Shown here: positions 8,467 through 16,231 of the stretch, in pieces
Numbering within the stretch: the first letter of the stretch is position 1
Layout: the number at the start of each line of letters is the position of its first letter
Origin: Microbacterium sp.
GTDB lineage: Bacteria > Actinomycetota > Actinomycetes > Actinomycetales > Microbacteriaceae
Direction of reading: 5' to 3'
Assembly: GCA_003524435.1 (NCBI GenBank)
Contig: DQHP01000176.1
Location: forward strand, 3,960 to 67,959
DNA length: 64,000 nt
The notes under the pieces: model-generated
What the model was told of the DNA's origin: nothing
Seen by the model: only the letters and a program-made list of their open reading frames with translations
Databases searched by the model: none
Program-made: the position numbers and the translations under genes

Positions 8467-9810
8467 TCAAAGCAGCTCGAGGTTGCTCTTCAGCTCGAAC
8501 GGCGTGACCTGGCCACGGTAGGCTTCCCACTCTTTGCGCTTGTTCAGCAGCACGTAATTAAACACCTGCTCGCCGAGCGTCTCCGCGACCAACTCTGAGT
8601 CCTCCATGTACTCGAGTGCCTGATCGAGGCTGGCTGGCAATGAGGCGTACCCCAGAGCACGGCGCTCGGCAACGCTGAGGGCCCAGACGTTGTTTTCGGC
8701 CTCCGGAGGGAGTTCGTATTCGTTCTCGATCCCCTTCAATCCAGCTGCCAACAAAAGTGAGTACGCGAGATAAGGGTTCGCAGCTGAATCAAGGCCGCGG
8801 TACTCCACACGCGAGGACTGGCTCTTGTGCGGCTTGTACATCGGCACGCGCACCAGGGCTGACCGGTTAGTGTGACCCCAGGTGACGAAACTTGGTGCCT
8901 CGTCACCGCCCCAGAGTCGCTTATACGAGTTCACGAACTGGTTCGTGACCGCAGCAATCTCATTTGCGTGCTTGAGTAAGCCCGCGATGAAATGACGGCC
9001 GGTCTTGGAGAGTTGGTACTTCGCGCCCTCTTCCCAGAAAGCGTTCTGATCGCCTTCGAAGAGTGACATATGAGTGTGCATGCCGCTTCCGGGCTGGTCA
9101 CTCATCGGCTTCGGCATGAACGTGGCGTACACGCCCTGCTCGATTGCGACCTCTTTGATCACAGTGCGGAAAGTCATCACGTTGTCCGCCGTTGCGAGAG
9201 CATCCGCGTACCGCAGATCGATTTCGTTCTGGCCAGGCCCGCCTTCGTGGTGGCTGTACTCGACGGAGATCCCGAGGTCTTCCAGCATCCGTACCGATCG
9301 GCGTCGGAAGTCGTGCGCCGTTCCCCCGGGCACGTTGTCAAAGTATCCGGCGGAATCCACCGGAACCGGACCTTCCGGGCCGATCACCGAGGACTTCAGC
9401 AGATAGAACTCGATCTCGGGGTGGGTATAGAACGTGAACCCCGCATCGCCGGCCTTAGCAAGAGTTCGCTTCAGCACCTGTCGCGGGTCTGCGATCGCAG
9501 GCTCACCATCCGGGGTGGTCAAGTCGCAAAACATGCGTGCGGTCGGGTCGACTTCTCCGCGCCAGGGCAACGTCTGAAACGTGGTGGGATCGGGTTGCGC
9601 GAGCAGGTCAGACTCGTAGGTTCTCGTGAGTCCTTCAATGGCTGACCCATCGAAACCGATGCCTTCGGCGAAAGCACCCTCGACCTCAGCCGGCGCAATC
9701 GCGACCGATTTCAGTGTGCCAATCACGTCGGTAAACCAAAGGCGTACGAATTTGACGCCGCGCTCTTCGATCGTGCGCAGGACGAAGTCCCGCTGCTTGT
9801 CCATTCCCAT
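8467..9810 (-). CDS. glnA2: Glutamine synthetase-family protein GlnA2
   Basis: The 447-residue protein has the GS fold: FVRLWFTDVIGTLKSVAIAP, GFDGSAIEG, EIEFYLLK, GSGMHTHMS and NRSALVRVP. The loop at the adenylylation position reads ENEYELPPEAENN with Tyr365. It matches the mycobacterial and streptomycete GlnA2 group rather than the main GlnA. In Streptomyces coelicolor, GlnA2 was shown to be a gamma-glutamylpolyamine synthetase, so ammonia assimilation should not be assumed. I chose the ATG at 9810; another ATG lies two codons on at 9804. A longer open frame to 9882 runs into the upstream SPOR-type gene, which ends 5 nt before this start. Confidence 0.92.
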   Translation of the reverse strand: MGMDKQRDFVLRTIEERGVKFVRLWFTDVIGTLKSVAIAPAEVEGAFAEGIGFDGSAIEGLTRTYESDLLAQPDPTTFQTLPWRGEVDPTARMFCDLTTPDGEPAIADPRQVLKRTLAKAGDAGFTFYTHPEIEFYLLKSSVIGPEGPVPVDSAGYFDNVPGGTAHDFRRRSVRMLEDLGISVEYSHHEGGPGQNEIDLRYADALATADNVMTFRTVIKEVAIEQGVYATFMPKPMSDQPGSGMHTHMSLFEGDQNAFWEEGAKYQLSKTGRHFIAGLLKHANEIAAVTNQFVNSYKRLWGGDEAPSFVTWGHTNRSALVRVPMYKPHKSQSSRVEYRGLDSAANPYLAYSLLLAAGLKGIENEYELPPEAENNVWALSVAERRALGYASLPASLDQALEYMEDSELVAETLGEQVFNYVLLNKRKEWEAYRGQVTPFELKSNLELL

Positions 9811-9815
9811 ATGCG

Positions 9816-10034
9816 CTACGACTTCCCGTCGGAATCGGTTTCTGCAGACCAGTTGTCTTCCCGAGCATCCTCGGCAGCCCATGCGTCTGAGCGGGCACGA
9901 AGCGTTGCCGGCGCGTTCGCCGCTTCTGCTTCCGTATCAAAGGGCCCGACCCGATCAGCCGAGGGCGAGAGGAAACCGAACTCTACCTGGCTCGTATTCG
10001 AGTTGTACCAGTACTTCTTTTCGCCGTCAGACAT
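9816..10034 (-). CDS. Small SPOR-type protein, first gene of the glnA2-glnE unit
   Basis: The 72-residue hydrophilic protein begins EKKYWYNSNTSQVEFG, then SADRVGPFDTEAEAANAPATLRARSDAWAAEDA. The FDTEAEAANAP segment resembles the end of a SPOR-like fold, and such proteins next to glnA2 in Microbacteriaceae are usually labelled SPOR domain-containing. The ATG at 10034 follows GAAGGGAT, a plausible ribosome-binding site. It ends 5 nt before glnA2, which argues for a shared message. There is no signal peptide or membrane segment, so a peptidoglycan-binding role typical of SPOR domains is doubtful. Confidence 0.75.
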   Translation of the reverse strand: MSDGEKKYWYNSNTSQVEFGFLSPSADRVGPFDTEAEAANAPATLRARSDAWAAEDAREDNWSAETDSDGKS

Positions 10035-10089
10035 GGCCCATCCCTTCGTAAGCTTCTGTCACGATCCTACTGTCGTGGCGCCGTGTCGC

Positions 10090-10095
10090 TAGGCT
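10090..10095 (+). promoter_or_regulatory. -10 box of ppgK (leaderless)
   Basis: TAGGCT, 7 nt before the ATG at 10103. Confidence 0.6.
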
Positions 10096-10102
10096 ATTGC
10101 GC

Positions 10103-10846
10103 ATGGCAAAAGCGATCGGCGTCGACATCGGCGGCACGGGAATCAAAGCAGGCATCGTAAACCTTGCTCACGGGAAGCTCGAATCGGATCGGATCCGCGT
10201 CAACACTCCGAAAGGTGCGACTCCGAAAGATGTGTTGAAGGCCGTTGTGGAGGTCTTGGACACGCTGGGCGTCAGTGAGTCGAATCTGCCGCTGGGCGTC
10301 GCGTTCCCCGCGATCGTGAAGAACGGCAAGACGCTGTCCGCGGCAAATGTCGGGGACGAGTGGGTCGGGTTCGAGGCAGAGAAGTTCTTTGAAGACGGTT
10401 TGGGCCGCGACATCACTTTCGTGAATGACGCAGATGCTGCCGGCGTCGCAGAGGTGCGGCACGGTGCTGCTCGCGACGTCGACGGGCTCACGATCCTCAC
10501 TACCCTCGGCACTGGCATCGGCTCGGCGTTCCTCTACGACGGAGTGCTACTGCCCAACACCGAGCTTGGTCACCTGGATTACAAGGGCGACTCGATCGAG
10601 CGCTGGACCGCGTATTCAGCGATGGAGCGCGACAAGCTCAACTGGGAAGAGTGGGCCGCACGCCTGCAGGTGTTCTACAGCCATGTGGAGTTCCTCTTCA
10701 GCCCCGACCTGTTCGTAGTCGGCGGCGGAGTCTCGAAGCACCCAGAAAGCTTCCTGCCCTTGCTTGAGCTGAACACGCCGATCATCCCGGCGATTCACCG
10801 CAATTCTTCCGGCATCATCGGCGCAGCGTCACTCGCCGCTGACTAG
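10103..10846 (+). CDS. ppgK: Polyphosphate glucokinase
   Basis: The 247-residue protein is a ROK-fold sugar kinase: GVDIGGTGIKAGIV at 6-19 (phosphate site), NDADAAGVAEVRHGAA, LTTLGTGIGSAFLYDG, and a C-terminal VVGGGVSKHPESFLPLL. The pattern is that of actinobacterial polyphosphate/ATP glucokinases, which make glucose 6-phosphate with inorganic polyphosphate as donor. The ATG at 10103 is chosen over the in-frame TTG at 10097 because no Shine-Dalgarno is present and TAGGCT lies 7 nt upstream, which fits a leaderless message. A bidirectional hairpin follows. Confidence 0.93.
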   Translation: MAKAIGVDIGGTGIKAGIVNLAHGKLESDRIRVNTPKGATPKDVLKAVVEVLDTLGVSESNLPLGVAFPAIVKNGKTLSAANVGDEWVGFEAEKFFEDGLGRDITFVNDADAAGVAEVRHGAARDVDGLTILTTLGTGIGSAFLYDGVLLPNTELGHLDYKGDSIERWTAYSAMERDKLNWEEWAARLQVFYSHVEFLFSPDLFVVGGGVSKHPESFLPLLELNTPIIPAIHRNSSGIIGAASLAAD

Positions 10847-10858
10847 CCGCGAATCACT

Positions 10859-10907
10859 AAGGCCGCGCCGGGACTGCGTCGAAATGACGCTATCTCGGCG
10901 CGGCCTT
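10859..10907. terminator. Hairpin between ppgK and rnpB, probably bidirectional
   Basis: A 12-bp GC-rich stem pairs 10859-10870 with 10896-10907, with an inner GCGTC/GACGC hairpin between. It sits just 3' of both the ppgK stop and the rnpB 3' end. Confidence 0.75.
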
Positions 10908-10914
10908 TCAGCGT

Positions 10915-11308
10915 GGTGGGGCGAATGGGCCGGCCTGTACGCCGGGTTCTGTTCCGGGGCCTCTCTCAAGGGATCCCTTCGACGGCCATCTTTCTCGGCG
11001 ACACGTTGCCGTGTCACTCCAGCGGTCTACCCGAGGACTCAGCGAGCCGCGTCAACATCCTCTGTCTGACCTTGCTCCGGACGAGGTTTACCTGGCAGAT
11101 CATGTCACCATGACCCCCGGTGGTCTCTTACACCACCCTTTCACCCTTACCCCGTTCCCCGACAAGCGAGGGACGCGGCGGTCTTCTCTCTGTGGCACTA
11201 TCTCGCGGATTACTCCGGGTGGGTGTTACCCACCATCCTGCCCTGTGGAGCCCGGACGTTCCTCGGTGCGGTTACCCGCCACGCGACCGTCCAGCCGACC
11301 CATTCGCC
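10915..11308 (-). ncRNA. rnpB: RNase P RNA (bacterial type A)
   Basis: Read on the minus strand, the segment holds the conserved P4 5' region GAGGAACGTCCGGGCTCC near the 5' end and ACAGAACCCGGCGTACAGG near the 3' end. The ends pair as helix P1: GGGCGAATGGG (around 11309-11299) with CCCATTCGCCC (around 10928-10918). Length is about 394 nt, normal for type A. It is the catalytic RNA that matures tRNA 5' ends. The ends are estimated from P1 and from the TAGACT -10 box at 11314-11319. The open frames across this stretch are not genes. Confidence 0.96.
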
Positions 11309-11313
11309 CGCCC

Positions 11314-11319
11314 AGTCTA
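11314..11319 (-). promoter_or_regulatory. rnpB -10 box overlapping an upstream stop codon
   Basis: TAGACT on the minus strand, about 6 nt before the inferred rnpB 5' end. Its first three bases are the TAG stop of the polymerase gene at 11317-13002. Confidence 0.6.
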
Positions 11320-13002
11320 CTTCTCTGCGGTGGGGGTAATTTTCAAGTCGAGCGGCACATCGATGCCGAACGAACCGAAGAGGCGTCGCGTGGCAACCGC
11401 AGCGGCCTCGCGGACGGCAACTGCCGCAGCATCCGCCTGTTCTGCAGGAACGTGCAAAATCACCTCGTCATGAAGAAAGAAAGCGAGATGCGCGTTGCGC
11501 GCGAACGGTCCAGATGCCGTGGCTACTGTCACGGCGTCCGGAAGCTGCGCAAGCCGATAGCGAATCTCCGCGAGCCAGACAAGAGACCATTCTGCGGCAG
11601 TGCCCTGCACAACAAAGTTACGCGTGAACCGACCCCTCTCACGCGCACGCTGACGTGCCCGCTTCACATCAGCCTGCGACGCGTCAGAGCCCGCCGCGTC
11701 GACCTGCTCTGCTTCCCACTCGCTACCCGGACGCGGTGACGAGCGACCCAGACGCGTCGAGACGACGCCACCGTTCTCCCCAGTACGTGCAGCGACATCG
11801 ACGAGACGCATAGCGCGTGGATAGACCTTTCGAAGCCGGGGCACAAGGCGTCCGCTATCCCCTGTCGTAGCGCCATACATCGCACCGAGAACCGCATATT
11901 TGGCTTCTTCGCGGGTCGCTACTGCACCCGAGGCCACGACGCCTGCGTAAAGATCCTGGCCGCGCGCAGCTTCCGCCATCGCGGTATCGCCGGCCATCGC
12001 CGCGAGCATGCGGGGCTCAAGCTGCGCGACATCAGCAACAATAAGCGTCCACCCTGGGTCGGCACGCACTGCCGGTCGAAGAATGCGCGGCAACTGCAAC
12101 GCTCCCCCGCCGGCTGATGCCCAGCGCCCGGTGACGACGCCGCCGGGGATATAGATCGGTCGGAATCGGCCATCGTGCACCCACTCTGTCAACCACGCCC
12201 AACCGTTTGCGCTCAGCAGGCGCGAGAGCTTCTTATAACCCAGCAACGGCGCGATGACAGGGTGCGAGATTTCGCTGAGTTCCCACTGGCTGGTCGACTC
12301 GACGTTCACCCCAACACGGTGAAGCGCCCTCAAGAGCTTCGTGTGACTTTCCAGATGCAATTGCGGGTCTCCGAGATGAAACCGCACCGCCTCGGCGAAC
12401 TCTGCCATCCGCGCGGGCATGCCACCGCCTGCAGGCCGCGCGCCCAACACATCAGTAAGGATGCCGTCGTGCGCCTCCGCGCCCCACGGGAGCCCGGCTG
12501 CGCGCATTTCTTCAGCAATAAGGCCTCCTGCTGACTCTGCCGCGCACAGGAGCGCAAGGCATCCGCTGGCATCTGAGGCGATGACCCGGCGCTGCTCACG
12601 GTACTGCGCCCAGAGCACTGTCACGGGATCCGCGGATGCGTGATCGATCACGTCGAACAGCGCAGGCGGTGCTTCATCGGGAGCCCGCGGCACCCACTCC
12701 GGAGAAGGCGCAAGCGGTCGCGCAACAGCGTCGGTATCCCGAAGGATCGCGTGGCACAACAGCAGGTCGTGCGTGCGCACCAGCGTGACGCCCGCAACGA
12801 GCAGTCGAGGATAAAGCTCTCTCGCACTGCGAATAACCCAGCGCGGCGACCTCTCGGCCTCTACACTGCGTATCCAATCCACGAACTCGGCACCGACGAG
12901 GGCGATCCGCGAAACTTCTGAGTCATCGGCAGCGAGTTCGATGGCAACGAAATCACCTGTTCCGATTGCCGTCAGCAGAACTCTGGAATCCGGTGCGGGC
13001 AC
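11317..13002 (-). CDS. DNA polymerase I-like protein (bifunctional 3'-5' exonuclease/polymerase family)
   Basis: The 561-residue protein has the family-A polymerase core: motif A IVADVAQLEPRMLAAM, motif B around EEAKYAVLGAMYGATTG, and motif C FFLHDEVILHVPAE. It is much shorter than PolA and lacks a 5' nuclease domain. The N-terminal region looks like a decayed 3'-5' exonuclease fold, where I see no DxE or other proofreading acidic motifs. Such proteins occur widely in actinobacteria beside a true PolA, and their role is unclear. The GTG at 13002 starts 10 nt after the zinc-ribbon gene; a longer frame to 13050 would overlap it. The stop codon overlaps the rnpB -10 box. Confidence 0.85.
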   Translation of the reverse strand: MPAPDSRVLLTAIGTGDFVAIELAADDSEVSRIALVGAEFVDWIRSVEAERSPRWVIRSARELYPRLLVAGVTLVRTHDLLLCHAILRDTDAVARPLAPSPEWVPRAPDEAPPALFDVIDHASADPVTVLWAQYREQRRVIASDASGCLALLCAAESAGGLIAEEMRAAGLPWGAEAHDGILTDVLGARPAGGGMPARMAEFAEAVRFHLGDPQLHLESHTKLLRALHRVGVNVESTSQWELSEISHPVIAPLLGYKKLSRLLSANGWAWLTEWVHDGRFRPIYIPGGVVTGRWASAGGGALQLPRILRPAVRADPGWTLIVADVAQLEPRMLAAMAGDTAMAEAARGQDLYAGVVASGAVATREEAKYAVLGAMYGATTGDSGRLVPRLRKVYPRAMRLVDVAARTGENGGVVSTRLGRSSPRPGSEWEAEQVDAAGSDASQADVKRARQRARERGRFTRNFVVQGTAAEWSLVWLAEIRYRLAQLPDAVTVATASGPFARNAHLAFFLHDEVILHVPAEQADAAAVAVREAAAVATRRLFGSFGIDVPLDLKITPTAEK

Positions 13003-13012
13003 CGTCAGCCGT

Positions 13013-13744
13013 TCACAGCCCTGATTCGTCGGTGCGAACGAGGATGGCACCGCATTCTGGGCAAGAGAGCACGGCGTCGGGTGCGGCCTGGCGAATCTGG
13101 TTCAGGTCAGTGCCGGAGAGCATCATCCGACATCCTTCGCAGGTCCCGCGACGTAGCAGCCCGACACCGATCCCCCGCGAAGCGCGACGGTTGTAGTCGG
13201 CGAGCAGTTCAGCGGGAACATCTGCAGTGATCGCCGCACGGTCACGGCTCAGTTCATCGTGTTCTTTCGTCGCCGCGGCCACTGCGGCTTTTGCCTGCGC
13301 CGTGAGCTCAGTACCCTCGGCCGTTGTCACGTCAATGAGGGCTTGCTGAGTGGCGACTGCGGCGTCGGCTTCTTCTACGCGCGCCATCACCTCAAGTTCC
13401 ATGTCTTCGAGGTCACTGACACGCTTCGCAAGGCTGGCGAGTTCACGTTCGAATGCCTGCGCGTCTTTCGAGTTCGTAGATGTTGCCAACCGTTCGGTGT
13501 CGCGTGTCCGGCGCTGCTCCACGATCTTCACGTCTGATTCCAGCCTGCTGAGTTCTGTGCGCGCATCATCACGCACTCCCGTCAGCGCGGTGAGCTCTTG
13601 CAGTTGCGTTTGCCGCTCTTTCACCAACTCGTTGATGCGTGGGCCTTGAGCAGGCGTGGTGCGCGCGCTTTCGGCTTGCTGGATACGGCGATCCAACTCG
13701 GCAACGTCAAGAAGGATTCGTTGGTGCTCTGGGCTGGCGTTCAC
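13013..13744 (-). CDS. Coiled-coil protein with C4 zinc ribbon
   Basis: The 243-residue protein has about 160 residues of heptad-rich coiled coil, followed by a C-terminal zinc ribbon in which CEGC and CPEC flank a 22-residue spacer. This matches the zf-RING_7/CdsZ-type family (PF02591), conserved in actinobacteria and usually next to RNase H or Nif3-like genes. No enzymatic motif is present; a structural or nucleic-acid-binding role is usually assumed. It is followed after 10 nt by the polymerase-like gene. Confidence 0.88.
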   Translation of the reverse strand: MNASPEHQRILLDVAELDRRIQQAESARTTPAQGPRINELVKERQTQLQELTALTGVRDDARTELSRLESDVKIVEQRRTRDTERLATSTNSKDAQAFERELASLAKRVSDLEDMELEVMARVEEADAAVATQQALIDVTTAEGTELTAQAKAAVAAATKEHDELSRDRAAITADVPAELLADYNRRASRGIGVGLLRRGTCEGCRMMLSGTDLNQIRQAAPDAVLSCPECGAILVRTDESGL

Positions 13745-13780
13745 TCTTCTAATCTAGTCGCGAGCGCTGACATTCGCCGG

Positions 13781-14164
13781 TCAGATTGGCTGACCGGGCG
13801 TGCCGTCGACATATGACCAGATGCGATCTTCGCGGATGAAGCTGCTGCGCTCCCGCATTGAGGTGCGTAATGTGCCCTCTCGATAGAACGCTTCGAACTC
13901 GACGATGCCGGTGCCATCGAACGGACCGCCCGCGACTGTGTCGAGGATGTCCAGACGCGTCCAGCGCGTCTCCGGGTCAAGTGTGAGCTCGTCCGGCCTG
14001 GTCGAGGGATGCCACGACCGCAACAGATACGCAGCATCTCCGGTAGCAAACGCGGTGAAACGAGAGCGCATCAGCCGCACCGCCGTGGGAGCGACGCCCT
14101 CGCCCATCAGCAGCGGGTGGCAGCAAGCGTCATAAACATCACCGGAGTTACAGGGACAGCGCAT
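13781..14164 (-). CDS. YchJ-like SEC-C motif protein (UPF0225 family)
   Basis: The 127-residue protein opens with the SEC-C zinc motif CPCNSGDVYDACC at residues 3-15, followed by HPLLMGEGVAPTAVRLMRSRFTAFATGDAAYL and an NTF2-like alpha/beta body (RWTRLDILDTVAGG...VEFEAFYREG). The order matches YchJ/UPF0225 proteins, whose function is unknown. The gene is divergent from the aldo/keto reductase at 14213 with a 48-nt gap. No Shine-Dalgarno is obvious before the ATG. Confidence 0.88.
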   Translation of the reverse strand: MRCPCNSGDVYDACCHPLLMGEGVAPTAVRLMRSRFTAFATGDAAYLLRSWHPSTRPDELTLDPETRWTRLDILDTVAGGPFDGTGIVEFEAFYREGTLRTSMRERSSFIREDRIWSYVDGTPGQPI

Positions 14165-14212
14165 AGAACCATTGTGCCGCGTACTCTGATCTCAGAACCG
14201 AAGGAGATCACC

Positions 14213-15052
14213 ATGACGGCACTACCCACTCGTACCGCTCACAACGGCTTTACTCTTCCCGCCATTGGGTTGGGAACCTATCGTTTGAACGGCGAGGAGG
14301 GTGCGGCCGCCATTGCCACCGCCATCGACGCCGGGTACCGTCTAGTCGATTCCGCGTTCAACTATGAGAACGAAGGCACCGTCGGACGCGGCGTCGCGGA
14401 TGCAGCGACCGACCGCAGTGAGGTCATCGTCACAACCAAACTTCCCGGTCGTCATCACGCATCGCCGAATGCGCGCACCAGCATCGAAGAAAGCCGCTTC
14501 CGCCTCGGAGTGGAAATCACGGATCTCCATTTGATCCACTGGCCGAACCCAAGTCAGGACGAGTACGTCCAGGCGTGGGCGGCGTTGGTTGATGCGCGCG
14601 AGCGCGGGATCGTGCGCCAGATCGGCGTGTCGAATTTCCTCCCCGAGCATCTAGAACGCCTCAAGCGAGAAACCGGAGAGCTCCCGGTCGTGAACCAGAT
14701 CGAAGTGCACCCCTATTTCCCGCAGAGTGAGCAGCTTGCGTATCACCGAGAGCACGGCATCATCACCGAGGCCTGGAGCCCAATCGGTCGCGCGAGAGCT
14801 CTGCTCGATGAGCCGGTGATCAACGAGGTTGCCGCAGCCCACGACATCTCGCCCGCGCAGACAGTGCTCGCATGGCATGTTGCGCGTGAAAGTGTGGCGA
14901 TTCCGAAGGCCTCGTCACTGGAGCATCAACAGGCCAACCTTGCGGCTGCCGCCGTCGTGCTCGATGCGGCCGAAGTCGAAGCGATCACCGCGCTCGGCCG
15001 CGCCGACGGACGCCTGTTCGACGCTGATCCGCGCACGCACGAAGAATCCTGA
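14213..15052 (+). CDS. Aldo/keto reductase
   Basis: The 279-residue protein is an NADPH-dependent reductase of the AKR superfamily (2,5-diketo-gluconate reductase-like group). The catalytic tetrad is visible: Asp46 and Tyr51 in LVDSAFNYEN, Lys76 in VIVTTKLPG and His109 in LHLIHWPNP. The C-terminal NADPH-binding part has VAIPKASSLEHQQANL. AAGGAG lies 7 nt before the ATG at 14213 and fixes the start; the open frame extends upstream to 14009 without support. The substrate cannot be predicted. Confidence 0.92.
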   Translation: MTALPTRTAHNGFTLPAIGLGTYRLNGEEGAAAIATAIDAGYRLVDSAFNYENEGTVGRGVADAATDRSEVIVTTKLPGRHHASPNARTSIEESRFRLGVEITDLHLIHWPNPSQDEYVQAWAALVDARERGIVRQIGVSNFLPEHLERLKRETGELPVVNQIEVHPYFPQSEQLAYHREHGIITEAWSPIGRARALLDEPVINEVAAAHDISPAQTVLAWHVARESVAIPKASSLEHQQANLAAAAVVLDAAEVEAITALGRADGRLFDADPRTHEES

Positions 15053-15064
15053 CCGGTCGACTTA

Positions 15065-15070
15065 TATACT
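15065..15070 (+). promoter_or_regulatory. -10 box of the acyltransferase gene (leaderless)
   Basis: TATACT, 6 nt before the GTG at 15077; the closest match to the consensus -10 in the window. Confidence 0.65.
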
Positions 15071-15076
15071 CGCGGG

Positions 15077-16192
15077 GTGCCACACGACTCCTCTCAGACG
15101 CCGCCGACTCCGACGACACGAGCCGAAGCATCCGCTGCCCGCAAGATGGCGGAGACGCCTAAAGCCGACGTGCGTGATGCTCTTGAGCGCCACAACCGCC
15201 GCATCACGTGGATGGATGTATTGCGGGGTCTATCGATTCTGCTGGTGATTTTGCACCACACGACGCAGATCGTGGCATACCGCATAGGCGATGTTCCTGA
15301 ATTCTTCGATTTCGTGAGCGCCTTCTTTGCGCCGTATCGGATGCCGATGCTGATGTTCTTGTCCGGCCTGCTGGTTGCGGGGTCTCTGAAAGCTCCCACC
15401 GGCAACTACATCTGGGGCAAGGTCAGGCGCATCCTCTGGCCCATCGTCGTGTGGACACTCGTCTATGCAGCCGCAGAGGTGCTCGCAGACCCGAGTCAAG
15501 CAAAGTACATGCCCTGGGAACTCGGTTTCTGGAACACCTACCTCTGGTTCATGCAGTTCATCTTCGCGTACTACATCATCGCGTTGCTGATCCGCTGGAT
15601 TCCGATCTGGGTGATGATGGCGGCGCCGTTTGCGGCGGCGTTCCTGGTTCCCGGTGACCTTGAACTGTTGCAGCGCTTCTTCTATCTGATGCCGTTCTTC
15701 TTCCTGGGCGCCTTTATCGAGAAGTACTGGAACACGTACGCCAAGCTACTCAGCGCGCGATGGGCGGCGATCCTGGTGATCGTTCCGATCGCGGTGGCCG
15801 TGTATTCCGGGCTCGATGACATTTGGGTACGGGCTGCCGGCGACGAACGAGGCGGTGGGCTCTGGTACGAACCGTGGGCAGCGATTCCCGCGATGTTGGG
15901 CATTCTGATCCTGGTGCGCCTCTCGACATCGATCCCCGAGGTTCGTTGGCTTGCACCTGTGCGCTTTGTCGGGCGTTATTCGCTGATCTACTACGTGTCT
16001 CACTATCCGATCTTCGCCGCTCTCGGCTGGCTCGCGATGAAGGCGGGTCTTTCGAACCCGGGCCTCGGGCTCGTGGTGATCTTCGTCTTTACAGTGGCCA
16101 TTTCTACGGTCTTTGCACTGCTCGGACGTCGCGTGCCGGTAAGCCTGCTGTTCGAACTGCCGCGCAGAATGTGGCCAGCACGCAAGGCGTAA
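15077..16192 (+). CDS. Acyltransferase family 3 membrane protein
   Basis: The 371-residue protein has a polar N-terminus of about 45 residues, then about ten hydrophobic helices. The first carries RITWMDVLRGLSILLVILHHTT, where the paired His residues match the active-site region of acyltransferase-3 (PF01757). These integral membrane enzymes O-acetylate or acylate cell-surface glycans, lipids or peptidoglycan. The GTG start has no Shine-Dalgarno. It lies 24 nt after the aldo/keto reductase gene but has its own promoter. The acyl acceptor is unknown. Confidence 0.88.
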   Translation: MPHDSSQTPPTPTTRAEASAARKMAETPKADVRDALERHNRRITWMDVLRGLSILLVILHHTTQIVAYRIGDVPEFFDFVSAFFAPYRMPMLMFLSGLLVAGSLKAPTGNYIWGKVRRILWPIVVWTLVYAAAEVLADPSQAKYMPWELGFWNTYLWFMQFIFAYYIIALLIRWIPIWVMMAAPFAAAFLVPGDLELLQRFFYLMPFFFLGAFIEKYWNTYAKLLSARWAAILVIVPIAVAVYSGLDDIWVRAAGDERGGGLWYEPWAAIPAMLGILILVRLSTSIPEVRWLAPVRFVGRYSLIYYVSHYPIFAALGWLAMKAGLSNPGLGLVVIFVFTVAISTVFALLGRRVPVSLLFELPRRMWPARKA

Positions 16193-16231
16193 TCCGGGAA
16201 TAGCGCTGGCTGAGTATGCCTTGCATCTCGA

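Noticed and set aside
11011..11739. Open frames across 11011-11739 on the plus strand
   Set aside because: They run across rnpB and the 3' end of the polymerase gene and have no coding support.
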